Shown here in pieces: positions 24,179 to 32,898 of a DNA stretch of 53,425 nucleotides. Both the position numbers and the translations under genes were made by a program. Position 1 is the first letter of the stretch. Each line of letters opens with the position of its first letter. The notes below the pieces were generated by a model that did no database searches, was not told where the DNA came from, and saw nothing but the letters and a program-made list of their open reading frames with translations. Source of the DNA: Planctomycetia bacterium (lineage in GTDB: Bacteria > Planctomycetota > UBA1135 > GCA-002686595); the NCBI GenBank assembly GCA_005799545.1, contig SYGM01000047.1, positions 1-53,425 on the forward strand. The letters are read 5' to 3'.

Positions 24179-25288
24179 ATGGGGCGCTGGGCGAGCATTC
24201 TGCTGGTGATCGTGGTGCTGGGCATTGCCCTGCGCGCGTGCATCTTTCCGAGCCGCAGTGAGCCGGGCGAGCTGCGCGCACAGGAGGCGCGGACACCGAC
24301 GCAGCCGGGCAAGGACGGCGAAACGCTCCTGCTGTTCAACGGCCGCAACCTCGACAACTGGGAGCTCGTCGGCGATGCGCGCTTCTCCATCGAGGGTGAT
24401 TGCATCGTGGGCGAGACGGGCTCGGGCCGCTCCAATGCATTCCTCGCCACGCGTTCGGAGTACGCAGATTTCCGGCTGGAGCTGGATTTGCGCCTGCACT
24501 CGCGCGGAAACTCCGGTGTGCAGGTGCGCAGCGAGATCGTGCGTGACAGAAACGGCGCTGCGGAGCATGTGCGCGGCTACCAGATCGAAGTCGATCCTTC
24601 CGAGCGCGCGTGGTCCGGCGGGCTCTACGAGGAACGCGGTCGCGGCTGGCTCGCGGACCTGAAGCAGAACGAAGCGGGCCGCAAGGCCTTCCGTAAGGAC
24701 GAGTGGAATCACTATTCGATCCTGTGTCAGGGCGCGCGCTTCGTGGTGCAGATCAACGGAATCACGACCTGCGACACTTTCGATGGCCGCAGGCTTGCGG
24801 GCTGCATTGCACTGCAGATCCACAGCGGGCCCGCGATGCGCATGGCGTGGAAGAACCTGCGCCTGACACCGCTCGCTGGCAGTGCCTGGCAGACGCAGCC
24901 GGAGCCCGCCGGTCCGACGGCTCCCGCGGAACTGCGCATCGGTCGAGATGCGAGCGTGCGGTTGCTGCGCAAGGACAGCACGCCGAGCACATCGCCGTCT
25001 CGCACCGACGCCGGCCTGTTGAGGCTGCGCTGCGGCGGGAGCGGCGCACAGCCCGTCCAGCAGCTGGAGTGCCTGCGCTGGGACATGCAGGGCATCGAAG
25101 TGCTGTGGCAGTCGACGGCCTGGAGTGACTGGAAGGAACTGGAGCTGCACCTCGCGGGCTCGCGGCTGGTGCTGATCGCCGATGGCAAGCGTGTCTGCGA
25201 TGCGCTGCTGACGGATTGTCCGGTGGGCGAAGGGCTGCGCCATGACCCCGAGCTCGCCCGCCTGCAGCGCCTGGTGACCCTGCCCTAG
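24179..25288 (+). CDS. Membrane-anchored DUF1080 (3-keto-disaccharide hydrolase-like) protein
   Basis: 369 residues. One N-terminal hydrophobic segment (about 4-22) acts as signal or anchor. The DUF1080 jelly-roll (about 50-225) shows L-L-L-F-N-G-R-N-L-D-N-W, R-L-E-L-D-L-R-L, N-S-G-V-Q-V-R and a G-L-Y-E region, then W-N-H-Y-S-I-L-C-Q-G and L-Q-I-H-S-G. A second, more diverged beta-sandwich of similar length follows (about 245-369). DUF1080 proteins hydrolyse or cleave 3-keto-glycosides. The gene starts 12 nt after the flavin reductase gene. Confidence 0.8.
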   Translation: MGRWASILLVIVVLGIALRACIFPSRSEPGELRAQEARTPTQPGKDGETLLLFNGRNLDNWELVGDARFSIEGDCIVGETGSGRSNAFLATRSEYADFRLELDLRLHSRGNSGVQVRSEIVRDRNGAAEHVRGYQIEVDPSERAWSGGLYEERGRGWLADLKQNEAGRKAFRKDEWNHYSILCQGARFVVQINGITTCDTFDGRRLAGCIALQIHSGPAMRMAWKNLRLTPLAGSAWQTQPEPAGPTAPAELRIGRDASVRLLRKDSTPSTSPSRTDAGLLRLRCGGSGAQPVQQLECLRWDMQGIEVLWQSTAWSDWKELELHLAGSRLVLIADGKRVCDALLTDCPVGEGLRHDPELARLQRLVTLP

Positions 25289-25298
25289 AGGGCGCGGT

Positions 25299-27770
25299 TC
25301 AATCCAGCTCGGGAACGGTCCAGGCGCGGGTGCGGGTGCTGTCGCCTTCGCGTTGCACGCGCACCTGTTCGCCGCTGACGGGCTCGGCGTTGTTGCCCCA
25401 CTCGCGGCGGATGTAGGTCAGCACGGAGGCGATGTCCTCGTTGCCCGCGGAGAAGGCCGGCATGTCGGCGTCGAAGCGCTCGCCCTCGACGGTGATCTCG
25501 CCGCGCAGACCATGCAGCAGGATGCGGATCGCGCGCGTTGGATCTTCGAGAACCCACGGCGAGCCGACGAGCGTGGGTGCGATGCCGGGCGAGCCGCTGC
25601 CCGAAGACAGATGGCAGGCGGCGCAGGTCTGCGAATAAAGCTCCCGACCGCGCTCGAACGCGCGCATTTCCTGCATCGTGAGCGGCCGCAGAGCCGCAGT
25701 GTCCGCCTCGCCCGGCACCCGGAAGAAGGCGCGGCGAGGATCATCCGGAGCGAACTTCGGATCGATGGCGAGCGCGATCGCCCCCGAGCCGCGGCGCGGA
25801 GCCTGCTTCCAGCCCGACTCGATCGCCGTGCGCCAGTGCGTGCGCTCGCTCCAGAGCTCCAGCGTGGCGAGCAGGCGTTCGCTGCGGCCTTCGCGCGCGA
25901 TGCACTGAACCAGCGTGGTGACCTGCGCAGCTTGTGCAGAGGAGAGCTCGGCGTGCGGCCAGGCCTGCAGGACTTCGAGTTCGCGACCGAAGAGCCCCGA
26001 AAGCGCCGCAGTGCTCAGCAGCGCATCGCCGGCGTGCTGCCAGAGGAGCTCGCCCAGCAGCTTGCCACCCGCCGCGCCTGGCAGGTCTCCCAGCGCCAGC
26101 ACCAGCGCTTCGCGCACGAGCGGGTCCGCATCCTCACGCAGTGCCTGCCAGCGCGCGAAGACTTCCGGCTGCGTGCCAGCCAGCGTCGCGCTGACCCGCA
26201 GCGCCGTGGCGCGCACCCACGGCGCTGCGTCGGACAGAGCAGCCAGCGCCGTCTCGCTGCGCAACCCGCCTATACCCTGCAGAGCATGCAAAGCGTGAAC
26301 GCGCGCGTGCGCCGCCGCTGACTCGGTCGCGAGCCGCCGCAGAGCGGCATGTGCCGCAGCGGAGTCCGCCCAGTCTTCCACGAGCAGACGCTGCGCGGTG
26401 TCGCGCACCCAGCCGGATTCGCTCTCGAGCGCGCGCACCAGTTGCGGAGCGTCCCAATCGGACAGCGCACCGGGAGGGGTAAGTGCTTGCCCGGCCGCGC
26501 GCACGCGCCAGATCCGGCCGTGATGCAGCGGCTGCTCCAGACCCCTCTCAAGCACCTGCTTGCGCAGGAAGCTCGTCACGAACAGCCGATGCTGAATGAG
26601 ACCGCGGTACATGTCCGCGATGTACAGGGCTCCGTCCGGCCCCTCGCACAGCGCCACGGGGCGAAACCGCTCGTCCGTGGAGGTGAGAAAGTCCAATCCG
26701 TCCGGATTGCGCAGCGCGATCCCCTTGGGTGCGGCGCCAGCACGCTCTTCGAGCTGGTACGCCAGCACCAGATTGCCCGTCGGTTCGCAGACCAGCGCGC
26801 GCCCGCGCCACGCCGCCCCCAGAGCCGTGCCGCGCACGATCAGCGGCGCACAGGCACCCGTGATGCGCGCGAGCCGATGATTTGCATCGAGCATGCCGGG
26901 CTCATAGCCGCGGTTGATGCCGGGATTCATGCGCGCGGGGGCGGGCCGCATGTCATCCACCACGCGCTGGTTGGCGAAGCGCGCCGTACCGAGGTTGGGA
27001 TTGCGTGCCGCATCGCGCGGATCCAGCCGATCCACGCGCAGCGGATCGGAGTTGTTGTTGTGATAGATGCGGCCGCGGTCGTCCTTGGCCGCCCCCCACT
27101 GTCCGCCGAAGCTGATGGCCTCGCGCTTCCAGGTGTTGCCGTCGAAGCGGTAGCGCCAGGGCACGTTGGCGCAGTGAAACGCGTTGTCGAGCGTCGGCAG
27201 CAGGGCGTTGATGGCGTGCTCCGGACTCTCAATGCCGCCCAGACCCCGATCGATCGTGCGGCGCTCTTCCGCATGACCGTCTCCATCCTCGTCGCGCACG
27301 AACAGCAGCTCCGGCGGCGCGATCACCAGCAGGCCACCGCGGGTGGGCGCGACCGCGCGCGGCAGCACGAGCCTGTCGAGCACCACTGTGCGTTGCTCGA
27401 AGCGACCGTCGCCGTCGGCGTCGATCAGGCGCACCACATTGCCCAGCGGCTCGCGCTCGCCCCGGCCTTCGACATCGGGCATGTAGGCGCACATTTCGAC
27501 CACGAGCAGCGAACCGTCGGCATCGAAGGCCATCGCCACGGGATCCTGCACCAGCGGTTCGGTGGCCACCGCCTCGATGACGAAACCGGGAGGCAGCCGA
27601 AACAGCGCCTGAGCTTCCGCGGGGGTGCGCACCGGCGCTCCGGGAATCACGAGATCCGCGGGCAGCGGTGCCTGAACCTCGTCCTTGCGGTCACCGGCCT
27701 GCGCCAAAGCACTTGGCCCTGCCTGCACAACGCAGCACAGGGCCAAAAGCAGAGTGACGCCCGTTCGCAT
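25299..27770 (-). CDS. PVC-type propeller/HEAT/cytochrome c protein
   Basis: 823 residues from the ATG at 27770. Signal peptide about 1-23. A propeller domain of the 'membrane-bound dehydrogenase' type (about 45-430; P-G-F-V-I-E-A-V-A-T-E-P-L, A-F-D-A-D-G-S-L-L-V-V-E) is followed by HEAT-like helical repeats (about 440-690) and a cytochrome c domain with C-A-A-C-H at 716-720 and a candidate Met ligand in D-A-D-M-P-A-F. Such proteins are abundant in Planctomycetota and are thought to pass electrons from periplasmic sugar oxidation. The gene converges on the DUF1080 gene and precedes a secreted acidic protein gene by 13 nt. Confidence 0.88.
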   Translation of the reverse strand: MRTGVTLLLALCCVVQAGPSALAQAGDRKDEVQAPLPADLVIPGAPVRTPAEAQALFRLPPGFVIEAVATEPLVQDPVAMAFDADGSLLVVEMCAYMPDVEGRGEREPLGNVVRLIDADGDGRFEQRTVVLDRLVLPRAVAPTRGGLLVIAPPELLFVRDEDGDGHAEERRTIDRGLGGIESPEHAINALLPTLDNAFHCANVPWRYRFDGNTWKREAISFGGQWGAAKDDRGRIYHNNNSDPLRVDRLDPRDAARNPNLGTARFANQRVVDDMRPAPARMNPGINRGYEPGMLDANHRLARITGACAPLIVRGTALGAAWRGRALVCEPTGNLVLAYQLEERAGAAPKGIALRNPDGLDFLTSTDERFRPVALCEGPDGALYIADMYRGLIQHRLFVTSFLRKQVLERGLEQPLHHGRIWRVRAAGQALTPPGALSDWDAPQLVRALESESGWVRDTAQRLLVEDWADSAAAHAALRRLATESAAAHARVHALHALQGIGGLRSETALAALSDAAPWVRATALRVSATLAGTQPEVFARWQALREDADPLVREALVLALGDLPGAAGGKLLGELLWQHAGDALLSTAALSGLFGRELEVLQAWPHAELSSAQAAQVTTLVQCIAREGRSERLLATLELWSERTHWRTAIESGWKQAPRRGSGAIALAIDPKFAPDDPRRAFFRVPGEADTAALRPLTMQEMRAFERGRELYSQTCAACHLSSGSGSPGIAPTLVGSPWVLEDPTRAIRILLHGLRGEITVEGERFDADMPAFSAGNEDIASVLTYIRREWGNNAEPVSGEQVRVQREGDSTRTRAWTVPELD

Positions 27771-27783
27771 GGGCGGCGGCCTG

Positions 27784-28815
27784 TCAGTCGATCGAAGCCG
27801 TGAACTTGGCTTCGCCTTCGAACTCGAAGACCTGATCGATGGTGTGCTGGCCATCGGGGGCCTCGACTTCCATCGACATACGCATGGTCATCTTGAGCTT
27901 GCTGGCCAGCTCGCAGCTGACGAAGTGGTTGGCGGCGGGATCCCAAAGCAGCTCGCCCTCGCACTCGTAGCCGACTTCGATCTTGCGGTTGCGCTCGCCT
28001 TCCGGCGCACCCTCGGGCATCTTCATCGGCATGCTGCCGTTGGACTTCACCTCCCCGGTGATCTTGATCACGGCGAGCTTCTTGCCGTCGACTTCACGCT
28101 CCTCGACGAAGGTGGCCGTGCCCTTGCCTTCGCAGTTCTCGAGCATCTGTGCGCTCATCGAAGGACCTTCATCCTTCTCTTCGTCCTCGGCATCGATATG
28201 CATGTCGCCGCCGGGGATGCCGACGTTTTCCAAGATCACGCGGCCGGTGAGTTCCCAGGAGTCGCCTTCCTTGACCGACTTTTCCGGCAGGAATCCGCGC
28301 AGGTCCATGTCCTCCGTGAGATCCTCGATCAGCTCGGGATCGCCGTCCTTGTTGTCCTCGGGATAGGAAGCGGTGTACTCCTCTTCCTTGGCGTCCCAGG
28401 TGAAGGTGATCGTCTGGCCCTCGAGCTTGCTCTCGCGCTTGGTTTCCTTCTCCTGATCGCCGCCCGGAGCGCCTTCGGGCAGATCGACCTTCTCGGTTGA
28501 ATCACCGGAGAGCTTGTCGAAGGTGCGCTTGAGGACGGCGGGCCGGCCTTCGGCCATCTTGACGTACTCATCGGTCACCGTGACGCTGGTCTTGTTGCTG
28601 ACGGAGATCGAGATCTCCGGCATGCCCTCGGCTTCGATCTCCTTGCCGTCGACTTCCATTCGGAAGTCGGTCGTGGAGAAGCTGGCATCGTCCACAAAGG
28701 TCTTGGTGAGCTTGGTCTTCTCGTCGACCTTGAAGACGAGGTCCATCACCGGGAGGGCCGCCGCGACGGCCAGACCGCCGAGCAGCAGGAATGCAGTGGG
28801 TCGCAGGAGTTTCAT
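27784..28815 (-). CDS. Exported acidic protein of unknown function
   Basis: 343 residues from the ATG at 28815. An N-terminal hydrophobic signal (about 1-22, M-K-L-L-R-P-T-A-F-L-L-L) is followed by a strongly acidic region rich in Glu, Asp and Lys, with no cysteine cluster and no recognised motif. Alternating beta-like stretches (T-F-V-E-E-R-E-V-D-G-K-K-L-A-V-I) suggest a lipoprotein-localisation-like or LolA-type barrel, but this is a guess. It is on the same strand as the cytochrome gene, 13 nt upstream, and divergent from the repeat-propeller gene at 28883. Function unknown. Confidence 0.65.
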   Translation of the reverse strand: MKLLRPTAFLLLGGLAVAAALPVMDLVFKVDEKTKLTKTFVDDASFSTTDFRMEVDGKEIEAEGMPEISISVSNKTSVTVTDEYVKMAEGRPAVLKRTFDKLSGDSTEKVDLPEGAPGGDQEKETKRESKLEGQTITFTWDAKEEEYTASYPEDNKDGDPELIEDLTEDMDLRGFLPEKSVKEGDSWELTGRVILENVGIPGGDMHIDAEDEEKDEGPSMSAQMLENCEGKGTATFVEEREVDGKKLAVIKITGEVKSNGSMPMKMPEGAPEGERNRKIEVGYECEGELLWDPAANHFVSCELASKLKMTMRMSMEVEAPDGQHTIDQVFEFEGEAKFTASID

Positions 28816-28882
28816 GTGTGCGGCTGATTCTAGCCGCCGGACTGCCCAAGCGCACCGTTTCGCGTAGGATGAAGGTGCTGCC

Positions 28883-30739
28883 ATGAAGCCCCTCCTGCCC
28901 TTGTTGCTGGCCTGCTGCGCTCCGACGGCACTCGCCCAAGTCCAGACCGCCTGGATCCGTGACTACAACTCGCCCGTCAGTCAGGCAGATTGGGGTCACC
29001 GCGTCGCCAGCGACTCGGCGGGCAACATCGTCGTGGTCGGCCGCTCGTTCAACCCCACGAGCGGCACTCCCCCGGCCCCGCCGACCGACGACATCATCAC
29101 GGTGAAGTACGACCCGGCCGGCAACCTGCTCTGGGCGCAGCGTTTCGACTCCATCGGCGGCAACGACAATGCGCGCGATGTGCTCGTGGCAGCCGATGGC
29201 AGTGTGTACGCCATCGCGTACAGCAGCGGTTATGTCGGTGCGAACTACGTCACCGACATGACCACGATCAAGTATTCGAGCACCGGTACGCTGCTGTGGT
29301 CGCGCAGCTACGACGGACCCGGCGCCAGCGCCGACCTCGTGCGCCGAGCCCGCTTCGATTCCGCTGGCAACATCGTGCTGGTCGGCTATTCCTACTCGGC
29401 GGCCGGTGATTCCGATGGTGCGCTCGTGTGCTACGACCCCGCCGGAAACCTGCTGTGGACGCGGCTTGTCAACGGCAGCGCCAACCTCAACGATTCCTTC
29501 TATGACATCGGTTTCGCTGCAGACGGCACGATCCGCGCCGTGGGGCACGTCAACAGCGGCGGCGAGCAGGCGCTGGCGGTCGCGTGCTTCGATGCGGGCG
29601 GGAATCTGCTGTGGCTGCGCGAGAACAACGGTCCCGTCGCGGGCGTCGAATATCTGCTGAGCGCGGCGGTCACGGCCGGCGGCGACACCTACGCCAGCGG
29701 CAACACGCTCGGTGCAGGCAGCGGTCAGGACATCGCCGTGCTGAAGTACGATGCGGCCGGCAACTTCCTCTGGCGCCGCACGATCGGAGGCACAGGCAAC
29801 GGCACCGACAACGGGCTGGAGCTTGCCGCCGATGCGAGCGGCAACGCCTATGTGTGCGGCTATGTGCGCCAGGCGAGCGGCGGGGATGACATGCTGCTGG
29901 CGAAGTATGACGGTGCCGGAACGCAGCTGTGGCAGCGCAACTGGGATTCGGGTGCGCTGCTCGATGATCAGGCCTGGTCCGTGGAACTGGATGTGCTGGG
30001 CCGCGTGACGCTCGGCGGCTGGCGCGTGGCTTCGACGGGAACAGTGACCAACCGCGACTATGCTCTGGTGCAATACGAGGGAGATGGAACGCTGCGCTGG
30101 TCGCACATCGTGTCCTCGCCCGGTGCGGAGGATGACCGTCTCTACGACCTGCACACGACCGCACAGGGACTGCTGGCCCTGACGGGCCAGGTGCACGCAG
30201 CCACGCAGGTCAACGGCGATGCCGGCACGGCGCTGGTGATCCCGCAGGCGCGCAGCTTCTGCTGGGGCAATGGCAGCAGCGTCAACTGCCCCTGTGCCAA
30301 CAACTCGAGCGATGCCGGACGCGGCTGCATCAATTCGGTGTCGCTCAGCGCGCAGCTTGCCGACAGCGGTTCGGCGAGCCTTTCCAACGACACACTGGTT
30401 CTCACCAGCAGCGGCGAGCCGGGCACGGCGCTCTCAATCTTCCTGCAGGGAACGGCCCAACTCGCCGGCCCGGTGCCCTTCGGTGATGGTCTGCGCTGCA
30501 CGGGCGGCACGCTCAAGCGCCTGTATGTCAAGGCGGCTGTCAACGGCGTGGCGCGCGCACCGCTCGCCGGTGATGCCAGCATCTCGGCGCAGTCGGCAGC
30601 CCTCGGTGATCCGTTGGCGGCGGGAGCTCGCCGCTATGTGCAGGTCTACTACCGCGACGCGAACGCGACCTTCTGTCCCGCGCCGCAGGGCAGCACCTTC
30701 AACATCTCCAGCGGCCTCATCCTCGACTGGATGCCTTGA
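28883..30739 (+). CDS. Secreted SBBP-type repeat protein with C-P-C-A-N C-terminal domain
   Basis: 618 residues. Signal peptide about 1-19 (ends A-L-A-Q). About eight repeats (20-455) of the form Y-D-x-A-G-N-L-L-W ... D-x-A-G-N-I-V/Y-V-x-G resemble SBBP/NHL-like propeller blades. A C-terminal domain (about 458-618) shows F-C-W-G-N-G, C-P-C-A-N, G-R-G-C-I-N-S-V, P-F-G-D-G-L-R-C and Y-V-Q-V-Y-Y-R-D, clearly related to the end of the protein at 4114-6705. Presumably extracellular. The next gene starts inside its stop codon (TTGA). Confidence 0.82.
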   Translation: MKPLLPLLLACCAPTALAQVQTAWIRDYNSPVSQADWGHRVASDSAGNIVVVGRSFNPTSGTPPAPPTDDIITVKYDPAGNLLWAQRFDSIGGNDNARDVLVAADGSVYAIAYSSGYVGANYVTDMTTIKYSSTGTLLWSRSYDGPGASADLVRRARFDSAGNIVLVGYSYSAAGDSDGALVCYDPAGNLLWTRLVNGSANLNDSFYDIGFAADGTIRAVGHVNSGGEQALAVACFDAGGNLLWLRENNGPVAGVEYLLSAAVTAGGDTYASGNTLGAGSGQDIAVLKYDAAGNFLWRRTIGGTGNGTDNGLELAADASGNAYVCGYVRQASGGDDMLLAKYDGAGTQLWQRNWDSGALLDDQAWSVELDVLGRVTLGGWRVASTGTVTNRDYALVQYEGDGTLRWSHIVSSPGAEDDRLYDLHTTAQGLLALTGQVHAATQVNGDAGTALVIPQARSFCWGNGSSVNCPCANNSSDAGRGCINSVSLSAQLADSGSASLSNDTLVLTSSGEPGTALSIFLQGTAQLAGPVPFGDGLRCTGGTLKRLYVKAAVNGVARAPLAGDASISAQSAALGDPLAAGARRYVQVYYRDANATFCPAPQGSTFNISSGLILDWMP

Positions 30740-32847
30740 AATACGCGCGCCGGATCACCACGCCGGTCTTTCTGATCGCGCTGGTCCTCGCCGTCTACTG
30801 GAGCGGGGTCTTCAGCTGGCATGCGCTGCACGCGAATTTCCAGCTCTACGACGACGAGGGCTATTTCCTCGTCCTCGTGCAGCACCTGCTCGACGGCGAC
30901 AAGCCCTACGACGAGGTCTCGACCGTCTACGGGCCGCTGTATCTGGCCTACCGATGGCTGCTGCACGGCGTGCTGGGTCTGGCATTGAGCACGGACGGCG
31001 TGCGTCTCAGCCTGCTGGCTGCATGGGTGGCGATCGCGGCGCTGTGCGGCTGGACCGTGCATGCGGGTCGCGGCGCCGCACTGAGTGCGCTGGCCGCCGC
31101 CTGCGCCGGGTTGTTTCATCTGTTCGCCTTGAGCAACGAGCCCGGACACCCGCAGGATCTGGCCCTGCTGGTGATGCTGGCGGGAGTGCTCGGCTGGGCG
31201 CACTGGCGCGATGCACGCCCCGTTCTCGCGGGTGCCGCCCTAGGCGCGTGCGTCGTCGGCTCCGCACTGATCAAGGTCAATCTGGGCGTGTATCTGGGCC
31301 TGCCGGCCCTGTTCCTGATGCTGCCGCGCTCCCGCGCGCGCTGGATCGTGCTGGGGCTGATCGCGGCGCTGCCGATCGTCCTGACGCGCGCGCATGCTGG
31401 TGCCGATTGGCGCATCGGCCTGTGCGCGGCGAGCCTCGCTGCGTGCGTCGGACTGCTGCCTATCTCCGGGTCTGTGCGCAGCGGAATCCAGCTGCGCTGG
31501 GCGGCGATCAGCGGTCTGTGCGTGGCAGCGGCGGTGCTGGGCTTCGCGTTGTGCTTCGGCGCGACCATCAGCGGCATGCTGCGTGCGCTGGTGCTGATCC
31601 CCTCGCGCTTCACGAGCGAGATCGTGCTGGGCATCCGAGTGCCGCTTGAGGCACTCTACGCTGCCATTGGTGCAGTGCTTTTGTACGCGACGTCGCGTCG
31701 CTTCCCGCAGTTGCTGCTGCCAGCGCGCCTTGGCTTCGTCGTGCTGGTGCTGTGGGGCGCGCTTTCCCACCTGGAGTGGTTGATCCCGTTCGCACTGCCC
31801 TTCGGCTGGCTGGCACTGAGTGCGCGCGATCTGCCCCTGCGCAGTGCGCTCGTAGCGATGCTGCCGCTGCAGGCTCTGCTGGTCTTCCCGGTGAGCGGCA
31901 CGCAGGAGACGCTGGCGACGCTGCTGCTGATTCCGCTGGCGTTCTGGGCCTTGGAGGAAGCTCTTGCGAGTCTTCCCGAGTGGTTGAGCTCGCTGGTTCC
32001 CGTACTGCCACTGGCAGGCTGCCTGTTCGTGCTGCACGATGCCGGAGGCAAGTGGCAGGTCCTTTACGCCAGCCGACCGCCGATGCTGCTTCCCGGAGCG
32101 GAAGCGACGCGTGCAGTGGAGTTCACAACCGCTCGAGCGCAGTTTCTGGCCGACACCGTCCGCGGGCAGGCTTCACGCTTCCTGAGCGTGCGCGGCGACA
32201 ACTCGGTGTATGCGTGGAGCGGCATCCGACCGGCCAGCGGCGTGATCGTCAGCCACTCCTGGAAGCTCTTCGATCCCGAACAGCAGCAGGAGCTCGCCTT
32301 GTCTCATCAGGGAACCGCGCGCACGCTGGTGCTCGACAATCTGACGCGCATTCCGGCCGATCTGCGCGCCTCGTTGCCCTTCTTCCGCATGCTGGAGCGC
32401 GAGTTCGTTCCCGTCGCGCGCATCGACTTCGATCTCCTGTGCGCGCGTCGCGACGATCCGCGACCGCAGCTGCGCAGCGCCTGTGTGGTGCAGATGCAGG
32501 AGCTGAGCAGCGCAGCGGGCCGACCGCGAGCACGCATTGCCTGGCCCGCCGCCCGGCTGGAAGGCAGCGTGGGCCGCATTCAAATCGGTGATCTGGAGCG
32601 CGGTCGCGGTCTGGCGGATTCCGATGCCCCTGATCCGCGCTTCTGGCCGCGTCTGGTACGCGGCGAGGACCTGTTCGACCCTCGCGCCAAGCGCTTCCCG
32701 CGGATTGCCGACCTGCAGCAGGGCGACACGGTCTGGCTGGAGCTGCCCCAGTCGCCCCCGCTCGAGGAATTGGCTGGAATGCGCGTGGTTTTCAGCGGTC
32801 CGGCCGGGCGCAAGCTGCTGGTGCTGCCGATCGTGATCGAGTTGTGA
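30736..32847 (+). CDS. Polytopic membrane protein, glycosyltransferase-like (GT-C type)
   Basis: 703 residues with a TTG start overlapping the previous stop. About 10-12 hydrophobic helices in residues 10-440, then a soluble C-terminal domain (about 450-703). D-D-E-G-Y-F in the first loop (about 39-44) is like the acidic loop motif of GT-C glycosyltransferases, which transfer sugars from lipid carriers on the outer face of the membrane. Catalytic function is inferred from topology plus this motif only. The coupling to a secreted propeller protein raises the possibility that it modifies exported proteins. Confidence 0.6.
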   Translation: MKYARRITTPVFLIALVLAVYWSGVFSWHALHANFQLYDDEGYFLVLVQHLLDGDKPYDEVSTVYGPLYLAYRWLLHGVLGLALSTDGVRLSLLAAWVAIAALCGWTVHAGRGAALSALAAACAGLFHLFALSNEPGHPQDLALLVMLAGVLGWAHWRDARPVLAGAALGACVVGSALIKVNLGVYLGLPALFLMLPRSRARWIVLGLIAALPIVLTRAHAGADWRIGLCAASLAACVGLLPISGSVRSGIQLRWAAISGLCVAAAVLGFALCFGATISGMLRALVLIPSRFTSEIVLGIRVPLEALYAAIGAVLLYATSRRFPQLLLPARLGFVVLVLWGALSHLEWLIPFALPFGWLALSARDLPLRSALVAMLPLQALLVFPVSGTQETLATLLLIPLAFWALEEALASLPEWLSSLVPVLPLAGCLFVLHDAGGKWQVLYASRPPMLLPGAEATRAVEFTTARAQFLADTVRGQASRFLSVRGDNSVYAWSGIRPASGVIVSHSWKLFDPEQQQELALSHQGTARTLVLDNLTRIPADLRASLPFFRMLEREFVPVARIDFDLLCARRDDPRPQLRSACVVQMQELSSAAGRPRARIAWPAARLEGSVGRIQIGDLERGRGLADSDAPDPRFWPRLVRGEDLFDPRAKRFPRIADLQQGDTVWLELPQSPPLEELAGMRVVFSGPAGRKLLVLPIVIEL

Positions 32848-32898
32848 AGTTTTCCTGAACTTGCGAAACGGCGTCGGCGGAGAGTGTTCAATCGCGGC

